Source: Sphingobacteriaceae bacterium (GTDB lineage: Bacteria; Bacteroidota; Bacteroidia; B-17B0; Aurantibacillaceae). Taken from it: 64,000 nt of DNA. The notes beneath the pieces are model-generated. The model did not search any database, was not told the DNA's origin, and saw only the letters and a program-made list of their open reading frames with translations. Location: positions 5,518,001-5,582,000 of the forward strand of contig NVQB01000001.1 of the NCBI GenBank assembly GCA_002319075.1. The letters run 5' to 3'. Below are positions 53,523 to 62,948 of this stretch, one piece after another. The stretch's first letter is position 1, and each line of letters starts with the position of its first letter. The translations under genes were made by a program, and so were the position numbers.

Positions 53523-54095
53523 TTAGTAGTCTAAAAATTCGTTATATAAATCGTTTAATCTTTCTCTTAAAAATTTTACTGCATACCCTTTGCGGGAAAT
53601 GATTGTCTTAATGCTTTCTCCACTTTGATCGGCAATCTCCTGCAGACTTTTTTCTTCCAGCTCATTCTGTATAAAAACACTTCTTTGTTTTTCAGGAAGT
53701 TCTTCCAACGCAGACATCAGCTCTTCCCAGAAAATCTTTTTAAAAAACTCGTCCTCCGAATTTTGCGGGTCTGCTAAAAGAATTTCTTTAAAATTAATTT
53801 CACCGCTTTCGTTCTCAAAAGCAAAATCTTCAAGGCGTTCTGGTTTTTTCCTGCGGAAACGGTCTGTTATTTTATTTTTCGCAACCCTGTACAGCCATCC
53901 GCTAACACTTTCAATGGCATCCACTTCATCCAGGTTGCTGTACTGGTACCATACATCCTGTAAAATATCTTCGGCATCTTCATCGCTATTTACTTTGCCA
54001 CGAATAAAACCCAATAGCTGTTTGCCATAGAGCGCAACCGTTTGAACAATAGTTTGTTTTTTTTCAGCCATGAATACGTTACTATCTACCTGCAT
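53523..54095 (-). CDS. ECF-type RNA polymerase sigma factor
   Basis: This 190-residue protein has region 2 'LLGFIRGKVNSDEDAEDILQDVWYQYSNLDEVDAIESVSGWLYRVAKNKITDRFRRKK' and region 4 'ALEELPEKQRSVFIQNELEEKSLQEIADQSGESIKTIISRKGYAVKFLRERL'. The Met at 54071 (MAEKKQ) may be the true start. It directs polymerase to a small stress regulon, probably including its own operon. Confidence 0.92.
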   Translation of the reverse strand: MQVDSNVFMAEKKQTIVQTVALYGKQLLGFIRGKVNSDEDAEDILQDVWYQYSNLDEVDAIESVSGWLYRVAKNKITDRFRRKKPERLEDFAFENESGEINFKEILLADPQNSEDEFFKKIFWEELMSALEELPEKQRSVFIQNELEEKSLQEIADQSGESIKTIISRKGYAVKFLRERLNDLYNEFLDY

Positions 54096-54228
54096 TATTA
54101 CTGTAGACGGATGAGATTTAAAATTACTTTAAAATAGTTGAAAAAGTTCTAACCAGGCAACAATTCAAGTAGAACGCCGGTTTTTTTAAAACTATCTTCC
54201 ACAAATAACACTAACTTTACGGTTCAAA

Positions 54229-55116
54229 ATGACAGAACTTACACCTCATAAATCCGGCTTCGTAAACATCATTGGATGTCCGAATGTTGGAAAATCTACC
54301 CTAATGAATGCCTTAGTAGGCGAACGTTTAAGCATTATCACTTCTAAAGCACAGACAACGCGTCACCGTATAATGGGCATTGTTAGTGGCGACGATTATC
54401 AGATCGTATTCAGCGATACTCCCGGCATTATAAAACCGCTCTACAAACTGCAAGAGAAAATGATGCAGTTTGTTATTACGGCTTTAACAGACGCAGATCT
54501 GTTTTTATACATCACCGATGTTTTTGAGGACATTCAACTGGAAGAATCTTATTTAGCAAAACTTCAGAAAACACAAACACCTATCCTGCTCCTGATAAAT
54601 AAGATAGATATCGCCACACAGGCCCAGTTGGAAGAATCTCTGGTAAAATGGCGTGAGAGATTACCAATGGCTGAGATCATGGCTATTTCTGCACTTGAAA
54701 AATTCAACATCGATAAGATCATGAACCGCATCATCGAATTACTTCCTACCGGAGATGCCTATTATAACAAAGAAGAATTCACTGACAAATCGGAACGCTT
54801 TTTTGTGAGTGAAATCGTAAGAGAAAAAATTCTACTGAATTATAAAAAAGAAATCCCTTACAGCGTTGAAGTGATCGTCAACTCCTTTAAAGAAGAAGAA
54901 AAGATCATTAAAATTCAGGTGGATATTTTGGTGGAACGGGATAGTCAGAAAGGCATTATTATTGGCGACAAAGGCTCTGCTCTCAAACGTGTGGGGACAG
55001 CTGCCCGTAAAGACATGGAAATCTTTTTTAAGAAACAGGTGTTTTTAGAATTGTTCGTAAAGGTAGATAAGGATTGGCGGAGCAATGATACCCGGTTGAA
55101 GAACTTCGGGTATTGA
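54229..55116 (+). CDS. era: GTPase Era
   Basis: This 295-residue protein has G1 GCPNVGKSTL, the Era switch 'ERLSIITSKAQTTRHRIMGI', G3 SDTPGI, G4 NKID, G5 SALE, and a C-terminal KH domain (VEVIVNSFKEEEKIIKIQVDILVERDSQKGIIIGDKGSALKRVG). Era binds the 3' end of 16S rRNA and acts in 30S maturation. Length is normal for the family. It is preceded by a 130-base spacer from the divergent sigma gene. Confidence 0.95.
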   Translation: MTELTPHKSGFVNIIGCPNVGKSTLMNALVGERLSIITSKAQTTRHRIMGIVSGDDYQIVFSDTPGIIKPLYKLQEKMMQFVITALTDADLFLYITDVFEDIQLEESYLAKLQKTQTPILLLINKIDIATQAQLEESLVKWRERLPMAEIMAISALEKFNIDKIMNRIIELLPTGDAYYNKEEFTDKSERFFVSEIVREKILLNYKKEIPYSVEVIVNSFKEEEKIIKIQVDILVERDSQKGIIIGDKGSALKRVGTAARKDMEIFFKKQVFLELFVKVDKDWRSNDTRLKNFGY

Positions 55117-55327
55117 TTTTGCGGAGTCTGACGCTGATTTCGCAGATCGCACAGATTGAAATAAAATAAAACCTCTAAGTTTACCAGGAACGTTCCTGGA
55201 TGACTCACGATCAACTTATAATTTTAAATTGTTAAGCCACTAGTTGTAGAAGGCTAAATAACTCTGATTACATTTATAGTCATTCAGATCAGTGTTATCT
55301 GAGCAATCTGCGTCAAAAAAAGAGAAC
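55117..55327. repeat. Inverted-repeat pair with inner palindrome
   Basis: CTGACGCTGATTTCGCAGAT (from 55129) faces TCAGTGTTATCTGAGCAATC / TGCGTCAAAAAAAG (to about 55320) as an imperfect inverted repeat. Both arms contain CAGAT words of the kind scattered through Bacteroidota intergenic DNA. In between, CCAGGAACGTTCCTGG (55184-55199) is a perfect palindrome. The stretch separates era from the next gene and holds no frame. Confidence 0.55.
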
Positions 55328-55648
55328 ATGAGACTGGAAATAGAAAAAACAACATCCACTCAAGGCTGGTCAAATAAAGATTTCAGTCCAAAGTTTTTAG
55401 AGTTAATTCTAAAAAACGAAAGTGAAAGACCTTCTGAAATCAAGATCTATTTTGCAGACAAGGAACTGATCTTCGAAAAAAAATTGTTTGAGGGACTCCC
55501 CTATCTTACTTTTAAGGCCGACGCTAAAGCTGCGTTCAACAAATTCAAATTAATGCCAAGTATAGCATTAGAGCGCAGATATGCCTTTTATTATTTACGA
55601 TGTAACGAGGCAGAACTTGTTGAATCTATTGAATTATTGCATTTGTGA
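55328..55648 (+). CDS. Small protein of unknown function
   Basis: The 106-residue reading from ATG 55328 is preferred over the GTG at 55292, whose first codons lie in the repeat arm. The protein is soluble, mixed alpha/beta, with 'SNKDFSPKFLELILKNESERPSEIKIYFADKELIFEKKLF' and 'ALERRYAFYYLRCNEAELVESIELL'. I recognise no family. It stands alone between era and the AraC gene. Confidence 0.45.
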   Translation: MRLEIEKTTSTQGWSNKDFSPKFLELILKNESERPSEIKIYFADKELIFEKKLFEGLPYLTFKADAKAAFNKFKLMPSIALERRYAFYYLRCNEAELVESIELLHL

Positions 55649-55695
55649 TTACATTTTTTAAGATTTGTATTGTTTGAAATCCATAACTTTGCAAT

Positions 55696-56604
55696 ATGAA
55701 TAAGACGCTTACCTTACAGGAATTTTACACGGAGTATTTGCCGAAGAAAGATAACCCTTTGGTATTACTGCCACAGATGGGACATTTTAATGTTTTTCAA
55801 AGAGGAATTTTCTGTAAACGTCTGACACAAATTCACCGTACGGACTTTTATAAAATTGCTTTGGTGATTGGTACCGGTATTTTACACCTGGAAGATAAAA
55901 AGATTGAAGTTAAAGGCAGAGCATTGATCTTCTATAACCCTATGACGCCGCACATGTGGGAGCCCATCTCCGAAAAGCAGGAAGGTTATTTTTGTCTTTT
56001 TAATAATACTTTCATTGCTCCGGCTATGAATGACAATAATTTCAGAAACTCTCCGCTCTACAATACAAATCTTAATCCGGTTTACGATCTTACGAAAGAT
56101 CAGGCGAAAGAACTTGACATGCTTTTCAAAAAAATGATGCAGGAAGTAGATGGCGACTATGTAAAAAAATATGAATTATTGAGCCATTACCTGCATATCC
56201 TTATTCATGAGGCTCACAAGATGCAGCCCTCCAGCTCGTCCAGTGATAAGTACTCCAGCGCTTCATCACGCATTTCTTCACTTTTTATCGAAATGCTCGA
56301 ACGCCAATTTCCGGTGGATTCTACAGAACAATCCTTAAAATTAAAAACACCACATGACTTTGCCGACTTACTTTCTGTACATGTCAATCATCTGAACAGA
56401 GCGGTTAAAGAAGTAACAGGCAGAAGCACCACCGAAATTATTTCCGCAAGAATTGCAAACGAAGCTAAAGCCCTGTTAAAACACAGCGACAACAGCGTTG
56501 CTCAAATAGCCTACAGTCTTGGATTTGAACACCCTTCCAACTTCAACATTTTTTTCAAAAAACAAACCAGTAAAACTCCGGGGATGCTGAGATCACGGGC
56601 GTAA
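55696..56604 (+). CDS. AraC-family regulator, probably of efflux system 2
   Basis: This 302-residue protein has an N-terminal cupin-like sensor (ALVIGTGILHLEDKKIEVKGRALIFYNPMTPHMWEP) and a C-terminal HTH_18 domain (FADLLSVHVNHLNRAVKEVTGRSTTEIISARIANEAKALLKHSDNSVAQIAYSLGFEHPSNFNIFFKKQTSKTPGMLR). It lies 192 bases ahead of the TolC-pump-adaptor genes on the same strand, the usual place for an activator of an efflux operon. Confidence 0.9.
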   Translation: MNKTLTLQEFYTEYLPKKDNPLVLLPQMGHFNVFQRGIFCKRLTQIHRTDFYKIALVIGTGILHLEDKKIEVKGRALIFYNPMTPHMWEPISEKQEGYFCLFNNTFIAPAMNDNNFRNSPLYNTNLNPVYDLTKDQAKELDMLFKKMMQEVDGDYVKKYELLSHYLHILIHEAHKMQPSSSSSDKYSSASSRISSLFIEMLERQFPVDSTEQSLKLKTPHDFADLLSVHVNHLNRAVKEVTGRSTTEIISARIANEAKALLKHSDNSVAQIAYSLGFEHPSNFNIFFKKQTSKTPGMLRSRA

Positions 56605-56796
56605 ACGTTTGCGTAGAATATTCCAGCATACAATTCCCGATTCCTCAAAAAACCGTTAACATTCTTTCACAGAGCTAAATTAGCATTGTTTGATTTGCAT
56701 AGTTAATCGTTTGAAATCCATAATTTTTATTTTTATTCTATTCTGAAATTTGTGAACTGAAATTTTATTTTTTTTCCAATTTCATTTATACGAACC

Positions 56797-58185
56797 ATGA
56801 TCAGAAACAGTTTTGTTTCCTTACTCTTAAGCCTCTTGTTTTTTTCTCCTGCCCTGGCCCAGAAACAAACGCTTACATTAAAAGACGCTTTACAAAAAGG
56901 ACTTGAAAATTACGGAAGCGTAAAAGCAAAAGAAAATTACGCACAGGCGTCAAAAGCTTCCGTGCAACAAAGTAAAAGAGATTACCTTCCAAACCTTGTT
57001 CTCTCTGCACAACAAGATTACGGAACTATCAATGGTCAAAACGGTCCGCTCTATGGTTTTGGCGGTTTTGGCGTTGCCTCATCAGGGCTTCCACTCGCCA
57101 CTCAAAACTGGAATGCCGCATATGGTGCGCTTTATCTTGCCAACGTTAACTGGGAATTTTTCACTTTCGGAAGAACACGTCAAAGGATTAAAATTTCTGA
57201 AGAAGCTTTAAGACGCGATGAGAACGACCTTGCGCAAGAACAATTTCAGCACCAGGTGCGGGTAGCTTCAGCTTATTTGAATTTAATAGCCGCCCAAAGA
57301 ATCACCCGCTCGCAGCAAAAAAATTTAGAACGCGCCATAGTCTTTAAAAACAATGCCGTAACCCGCGCCAAAAACGGATTGATTGCAGGTGTAGACTCTT
57401 CTTTAGCGGCCGCAGAAGTTTCAAGTGCAAGAATAGCGTTAACCCGCGCTAAAGATGCTGAACAAGAACAAGCGGGCAGACTCGCTGTATTAACCGGACT
57501 GACATTTTCGGATTTTGTTTTGGATACCAATCTTGTAAGCCGCGTGCCGTCGGGTGCTGCAGCTTCGGGCTCAAAACAGCATCCTGTTTTAAATTTTTAT
57601 CAAAGTCGTATTGACCTGGGAAACACACAAGCCAGCTATTACCGCAGGTTTTATTTTCCAACATTTTCTTTATTCGGCGTTGTTCAAGAGAGAGGTTCAG
57701 GCTTCGAAGCAGGATATACCACCAATCAAACTGCTTTTACCAAAGACTATGCCAGCGGTGTAAAACCTGTGCGTGGAAATTATTTATTAGGAGTTGGCCT
57801 CAACTGGAACCTGACCACTATTGTTCGCAACAGCGCGCAGGTAAAATCTCAAAAATTTATGGTCGAAGCTTTACAAAACGAATACGATTTAGCCAATCAA
57901 CAATTAAAAATGCAGGACGCTTTGTCAGATGCAAAAATGAAGAACGCGCTCGACAATTACGCAGAAGCACCTGTGCAAGTAAAAGCTGCGTCGGATGCTT
58001 ATCTCCAGAAAACAACTTTATATAAAAACGGATTAGCAACCATGGTAGAAGTCACTCAAACACTTTACACACTTAACCGCGCCGAAACCGACCGCGACAT
58101 AGCTTTTACAAATGTCTGGCAGGCTTTGGTATTAAAGGCTGCTGCTACCGGAGACATTACATTATTAACTAACGAACTACATTAA
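56797..58185 (+). CDS. TolC-family outer-membrane channel (system 2)
   Basis: This 462-residue protein has a signal peptide (VSLLLSLLFFSPALAQ). Two OEP repeats follow (LTLKDALQKGLENYGSVKAKENYAQASKASVQQSKRDYLPNLVLSAQQDYG; ALDNYAEAPVQVKAASDAYLQKTTLYKNGLATMVEVTQTLYTLNRAETD). It is first in its operon, two bases ahead of the pump start. Sequence is clearly different from the system 1 channel. Confidence 0.92.
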   Translation: MIRNSFVSLLLSLLFFSPALAQKQTLTLKDALQKGLENYGSVKAKENYAQASKASVQQSKRDYLPNLVLSAQQDYGTINGQNGPLYGFGGFGVASSGLPLATQNWNAAYGALYLANVNWEFFTFGRTRQRIKISEEALRRDENDLAQEQFQHQVRVASAYLNLIAAQRITRSQQKNLERAIVFKNNAVTRAKNGLIAGVDSSLAAAEVSSARIALTRAKDAEQEQAGRLAVLTGLTFSDFVLDTNLVSRVPSGAAASGSKQHPVLNFYQSRIDLGNTQASYYRRFYFPTFSLFGVVQERGSGFEAGYTTNQTAFTKDYASGVKPVRGNYLLGVGLNWNLTTIVRNSAQVKSQKFMVEALQNEYDLANQQLKMQDALSDAKMKNALDNYAEAPVQVKAASDAYLQKTTLYKNGLATMVEVTQTLYTLNRAETDRDIAFTNVWQALVLKAAATGDITLLTNELH

Positions 58186-58187
58186 CC

Positions 58188-61100
58188 ATGATCCGTTTCG
58201 CCCTTCGCAAACCCATATCCATTTTAGTACTGGTGGCAGGTTTATTTTTCTTCGGTATAAATGCTACGCGCGATATCAAGATAGACATTCTGCCAAACAT
58301 GAATTTACCGGTAATTTATATTGCCCATCCTTTCGGTGGCTATTCACCTACACAAATGGAAACCTATTTTGGTAAATCCTATATCAATATTCTTTTGTTC
58401 GCTAACGGTGTAAAAAGTATTGAAACAAAAAACATACAGGGCTTAACCTTGATGAAATTAACCTATTACCAGGGAACAAACATGGCGCAGGCGGCGGCTG
58501 AGATCAGTGCGCTCTCTAACCGTGTGCAGGCTATTTTTCCGCCGGGATCAAATCCCCCATTTGTTATTCGTTTTGATGCTTCTTCTCTGCCGGTAGGACA
58601 ATTGGTACTGAGCAGCAAGATCAGAAGCAATAACGAACTGCAGGATTTAGCCAATGTTTATGTACGTGCTTCTTTTACGTCTATTCCCGGCCTTCTTGCT
58701 CCTGCTCCTTTTGGGGGCAATGTGCGGACAGTGGAAGTAAACGTAGATCCGGAATTATTAAGATCGCATAATTTAAGTGTAGATCAAATTGTAGAAGCCA
58801 TCCGGTTAAATAATCAAACAGCTCCTGCCGGAAATGTGCGTATAGGCGATAAAAATTATTTAACTCCCACCAACAATACCATTAAAGAAGTGAAAGACTT
58901 TGAAACCATTCCACTTTTTAAAGGCGTGCAGAATTTATACTTACGCGACGTTGCTACCGTAAAAGATGGTGCTGACGTGGCTGCGGGCTATGCATTAATT
59001 GACGGGAAACGTTCTGTTTATATCAGCATTGCAAAGTCAGGCGACGCTTCTACCTGGGAAGTGGTAAATAATTTAAAAAAGAATCTGCCAAAAATTCAGA
59101 GCACACTTCCTGAAGACGTGACTTTAACTTACGAATTCGATCAATCTGTATACGTGATTAACGCCGTAAAAAGTTTGGTGAGTGAAGGTATTATCGGTGC
59201 TATCCTTACAGGCTTAATGGTGCTTTTATTTTTAGGAGACCGCAGAGCTGCGCTGATCGTGATCATGACCATTCCAACCTCTATTATTTCAGGGATATTG
59301 TTTCTAAAACTTTTCGGACAGACGATCAATATCATGTCTTTAAGTGGATTGGCTTTAGCCATTGGAATTCTTGTAGATGAGAGTACCGTAACGATAGAAA
59401 ATATTCACCAACACTTAGATATGGGCAAACCCAAAGCCAAAGCTATTTGGGATGCCTGCCGGGAAATCGCACTTCCTAAATTATTAATTCTCTTGTGTAT
59501 TCTTGCCGTGTTCGCTCCGGCCTTTACCATGGTGGGAATTCCGGGCGCTTTATTTTTACCATTGGCCCTGGCAATTGGCTTCTCGATGGTGGTTTCGTTT
59601 TTATTGTCACAAACATTTGTTCCGGTATTAGCTAACTGGATGATGAAAGAACATAAACACGCCCACAAAGAAGGTGAACGCGATGCTTCAGAATTAACCT
59701 TTGATACCGCAGAACAAAAACGCATTATGGCACAGCGCATGGATAGCAATAACGACGGCAAAATCGGGCGCTTCGAAAAATTCAGAATGCGGTTTATGCG
59801 GTTCTTAGACCGTTTATTAAAACGCCGTAAGCTGGTAACCGTTATGTACTTGCTTGTGATTTCGCTTCTCGCCGTTTTATTTTTGGCGACTATCGGACGT
59901 GACGTACTTCCGAAAGTAAATTCCAGTCAATTTCAATTAAGACTCAGAGCCCCCGATGGCACACGAATTGAGCGTACCGAAGAAAAAGTAAGAACGGTTC
60001 TTGCAGCACTGGATTCGATGGTTGGCAAAGAGCATGTGAATATTACTTCTGTATACGTGGGGCAACACCCTTCTTTATTTTCAGTGAATCCAATTTATTT
60101 GTTTATGTCTGGCCCGCAGGAAGCTGTTTTCCAGGTGAGTTTGAAAGACTACCATGCAGACATGGATATTTTTAAAGACGAATTCAGAGAGCGTATTGCC
60201 AAAGTCTTGCCTGATGTAAAATTATCTTTTGAACCTATAGAACTTATCGATAAAGTATTAAGCCAGGGATCTCCTACCCCAGTAGAAGTAAGGATTGCGG
60301 GTAAAAACAAAAAGGTGAATGAAGACTACGCAAACAAAATAATTGCCAAACTGAAAGCAATAAATTACCTGCGTGATATTCAAATTGCTCAACCTATTAA
60401 ATATCCTTCTCTGAACATTAACATCGACAGAACAAGAGCATCGCAATTGGGAGTGGACATGAATGATATTTCCCGTTCACTTATAGCTTCTACCTCTTCT
60501 TCCCGTTATACCGAAAAAAATATCTGGGTAGACGAAAAACAAGGCCTATCGTACAATGTACAGGTACAGGTGCCTCTTAACAAGATGCAAAGTTTAGACG
60601 ATATCAATGAAATACCTTTGTTGAAAAATGCTATTCGTCCCGTATTAAGCGACGTAGCCAGTATTACAAAGGGTGTTACCTATGGTGAAAATGATAATCT
60701 TGGTGCAACACCTTATTTATCGGTAACCGCCAATCTTTACAAAACAGACCTGGGAACTGCTTCTGAAGATGTAAAAAAGGCCATTAAGGATCTGGGAGAA
60801 TTGCCACGCGGTTTATTTATTGAACCCATTGGCCTTGGAACTGTGTTAGATGAAACTTTGAGCAGTCTGCAATCAGGATTACTTGTTGCGATAGTTGTGA
60901 TCTTTTTAATGCTATCCGCTAACTTCCAATCGTTCCGTGTTTCCTTTGTGATCTTAACCACTGTACCTGCCGTGGTTTTAGGGTCATTACTTTTACTAAA
61001 ACTCACCGGTTCTACTTTAAATCTTCAATCCTATATGGGCATTATTATGTCGGTGGGTGTATCGATTGCTAATGCCGTTTTACTAATTACAAATGCCGAA

Positions 61101-61418
61101 CAATTAAGGCGCATTTCCGGCAATGCCCTGGAGTCAGCCAGGGAGGCAGCTTCTCTAAGGCTACGTCCGATCATTATGACCAGTGTGGCCATGATTGCGG
61201 GTATGTTACCCATGGCTATCGGTCATGGGGAAGGCGGCGACCAGGTATCACCTCTGGGACGCGCTGTAATTGGAGGTTTACTTTTTTCAACCTTTGCCGT
61301 ATTAATTATTCTTCCTAACATTTTTGCCTGGGTGCAGGAAAAAACAAGTATCAAGTCTGTATCCCTTGACCCGGAAGACCAGGAGAGCGAACATTACATT
61401 CAAACAGGTGGCATTTAA
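58188..61418 (+). CDS. RND efflux pump permease (system 2) with an EF-hand-like loop
   Basis: This 1076-residue protein has 12 transmembrane helices and two periplasmic loops. The TM4 motif is LAIGILVDESTVTIENI, with one Asp and Glu instead of the HAE1 Asp-Asp. The cytoplasmic segment between the halves is long and contains DSNNDGKIGRFE at 519-530, which fits the 12-residue EF-hand calcium loop (D-x-N-x-D-G-x-I-x-x-x-E). The substrate is unknown; motif differences place it outside the classical drug pumps. It is coupled to the TolC gene (2-base gap) and followed after 21 bases by the adaptor. Confidence 0.92.
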   Translation: MIRFALRKPISILVLVAGLFFFGINATRDIKIDILPNMNLPVIYIAHPFGGYSPTQMETYFGKSYINILLFANGVKSIETKNIQGLTLMKLTYYQGTNMAQAAAEISALSNRVQAIFPPGSNPPFVIRFDASSLPVGQLVLSSKIRSNNELQDLANVYVRASFTSIPGLLAPAPFGGNVRTVEVNVDPELLRSHNLSVDQIVEAIRLNNQTAPAGNVRIGDKNYLTPTNNTIKEVKDFETIPLFKGVQNLYLRDVATVKDGADVAAGYALIDGKRSVYISIAKSGDASTWEVVNNLKKNLPKIQSTLPEDVTLTYEFDQSVYVINAVKSLVSEGIIGAILTGLMVLLFLGDRRAALIVIMTIPTSIISGILFLKLFGQTINIMSLSGLALAIGILVDESTVTIENIHQHLDMGKPKAKAIWDACREIALPKLLILLCILAVFAPAFTMVGIPGALFLPLALAIGFSMVVSFLLSQTFVPVLANWMMKEHKHAHKEGERDASELTFDTAEQKRIMAQRMDSNNDGKIGRFEKFRMRFMRFLDRLLKRRKLVTVMYLLVISLLAVLFLATIGRDVLPKVNSSQFQLRLRAPDGTRIERTEEKVRTVLAALDSMVGKEHVNITSVYVGQHPSLFSVNPIYLFMSGPQEAVFQVSLKDYHADMDIFKDEFRERIAKVLPDVKLSFEPIELIDKVLSQGSPTPVEVRIAGKNKKVNEDYANKIIAKLKAINYLRDIQIAQPIKYPSLNINIDRTRASQLGVDMNDISRSLIASTSSSRYTEKNIWVDEKQGLSYNVQVQVPLNKMQSLDDINEIPLLKNAIRPVLSDVASITKGVTYGENDNLGATPYLSVTANLYKTDLGTASEDVKKAIKDLGELPRGLFIEPIGLGTVLDETLSSLQSGLLVAIVVIFLMLSANFQSFRVSFVILTTVPAVVLGSLLLLKLTGSTLNLQSYMGIIMSVGVSIANAVLLITNAEQLRRISGNALESAREAASLRLRPIIMTSVAMIAGMLPMAIGHGEGGDQVSPLGRAVIGGLLFSTFAVLIILPNIFAWVQEKTSIKSVSLDPEDQESEHYIQTGGI

Positions 61419-61439
61419 TTATTTTGAAAAACAGATAGT

Positions 61440-62519
61440 ATGATAAAAAATAAAATTATAGTTGGACTTTTTGCTTTGGTTAGTTTGCAAAGTTGTTCTT
61501 CCTCAGAAAAAAAAGAAGAAAAAAAAGAACTGGCAACCCACCCGGAAACATTTTTACTGCAAAAAAACAAATTCTCCACACGTCTTGTTTTACCGGGAGA
61601 ATTGATAGCGTATCAACAGGTAGATCTTTATGCAAAAGTGACCAGTTTTGTAAAAGAACTGCATGTTGACATTGGCTCTGAAGTAAGCGCCGGTGAGCTT
61701 TTGATGACCCTGGAAGCTCCAGAACTGTTATCGCAACTGGCAGCAGCAGAATCGCGTTTAAAATCACTGGAAGCAAATTACACCGCCAGCAGTGCTAATT
61801 ACAACCGTTTAGTAGAAGCCGGTAAAATTCCCGGCACTGTTTCGCAAAATGATTTAGACCAGGCCAATGCCAAAAAAAATGCTGACTTCTCTAACCTCGA
61901 AGGCGCCAAAGCTTCGTACAAAGAAGTAGGTGTTATAAAAAGTTATTTAGAAATCCGCGCGCCTTTTAACGGGATCATCACCTCGCGGAATGTAAATCCC
62001 GGTGCCTACGTGGGTCCCAGCGGCAAAGGATCTGAATTTCCCCTGCTAACTTTACAGGAACAAAAACATCTGAGACTTGCTGTTTCTATTCCCGAAGCTT
62101 ACACCGGACTACTAAATCAAAACGATGCGGTGACCTTTAAAGTTAAATCAATGCCTTCTGAAACTTTTACAGCGACCATAAAACGGATGGCCGGGGCATT
62201 AGATCTGCGATTAAGATCAGAACGTATAGAAATGGATATAGAAAATGAAGCAAAAAAATTATTACCCGGAACAGTGGCGGAAGTTTTTATACCCTTGGCT
62301 TCCAAAGACAGCAGCTTTGTGGTTCCAAAAACGGCGCTGGTAAACTCAAACGAAGGAACTTATGTAATTGCTGTAGTAGACAACAAAGCAAAACAAATTC
62401 CTGTAAAAAAAGGACGTGACGTAGAAGACAAAACAGAAGTTTTCGGGGATCTAAAAATAAATGAGGAGCTACTAAACAAAGCCAACGAAGAAATTAAGGA
62501 CGGGACACCGATCAGGTAA
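61440..62519 (+). CDS. RND periplasmic adaptor, lipoprotein type (system 2)
   Basis: This 359-residue protein has a lipobox LVSLQSC (Cys near 19) and a Lys/Glu-rich linker. The two lipoyl halves follow (VTSFVKELHVDIGSEVSAGELLMTLEAPEL; LEIRAPFNGIITSRNVNPGAYVG) around a coiled coil, then the beta-barrel and membrane-proximal parts. It is anchored by lipid rather than by a helix as in system 1. It is last gene of the operon and is followed by a strong terminator. Confidence 0.92.
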   Translation: MIKNKIIVGLFALVSLQSCSSSEKKEEKKELATHPETFLLQKNKFSTRLVLPGELIAYQQVDLYAKVTSFVKELHVDIGSEVSAGELLMTLEAPELLSQLAAAESRLKSLEANYTASSANYNRLVEAGKIPGTVSQNDLDQANAKKNADFSNLEGAKASYKEVGVIKSYLEIRAPFNGIITSRNVNPGAYVGPSGKGSEFPLLTLQEQKHLRLAVSIPEAYTGLLNQNDAVTFKVKSMPSETFTATIKRMAGALDLRLRSERIEMDIENEAKKLLPGTVAEVFIPLASKDSSFVVPKTALVNSNEGTYVIAVVDNKAKQIPVKKGRDVEDKTEVFGDLKINEELLNKANEEIKDGTPIR

Positions 62520-62649
62520 AAGCATCTATCTAAGAAATAAAACCGATTATTTACATTTGTAAGATTTTCGCAGAACTTGTAACCTATAGCGTTTATGCTA
62601 TATGTAATTTTATACCAGAGTTTTTCTTTTGTTGGGTAAGGAAAAACAG

Positions 62650-62690
62650 CCCCGCCAGATGTAATAGCATCTGACGGGGTTTTTCTTTTT
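62650..62690 (+). terminator. Terminator of efflux operon 2
   Basis: CCCCG-C-CAGATG and CATCTG-A-CGGGG form a GC-rich stem with a 6-base loop, followed by TTTTTCTTTTT. Elsewhere in the 430-base spacer to the arginase-family gene I see only a TACATTTG at about 62552 and no gene. Confidence 0.85.
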
Positions 62691-62948
62691 ACTATTGGCT
62701 TGGACCAGGAATAAAAGTTTTTACATAAGTGATCGCCGGGCGCAAAAATCATTTCAACTGCGAACTTACAACAAGGCTGGGACGAGGCTTTTAAAGAGGC
62801 GGGCTTGTAAAATGGACGTATACGTTTGGAAGATTATTTTATCTTCTGTGAACGGAAAAATGAAAACGCTTAGTAAACATGTGACGCTAAGCCGGCAAGT
62901 TCTTCGTTTGCGGGTGCGGGTCTTGTGCCTGGCGAATGCAGATTGCAG

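Noticed and set aside
55117-55291. Possible tRNA or small RNA gene between era and 55328
   Set aside because: The palindromes do not fold as a cloverleaf, and no T-loop (GTTCRANNC) with matching stems is present.
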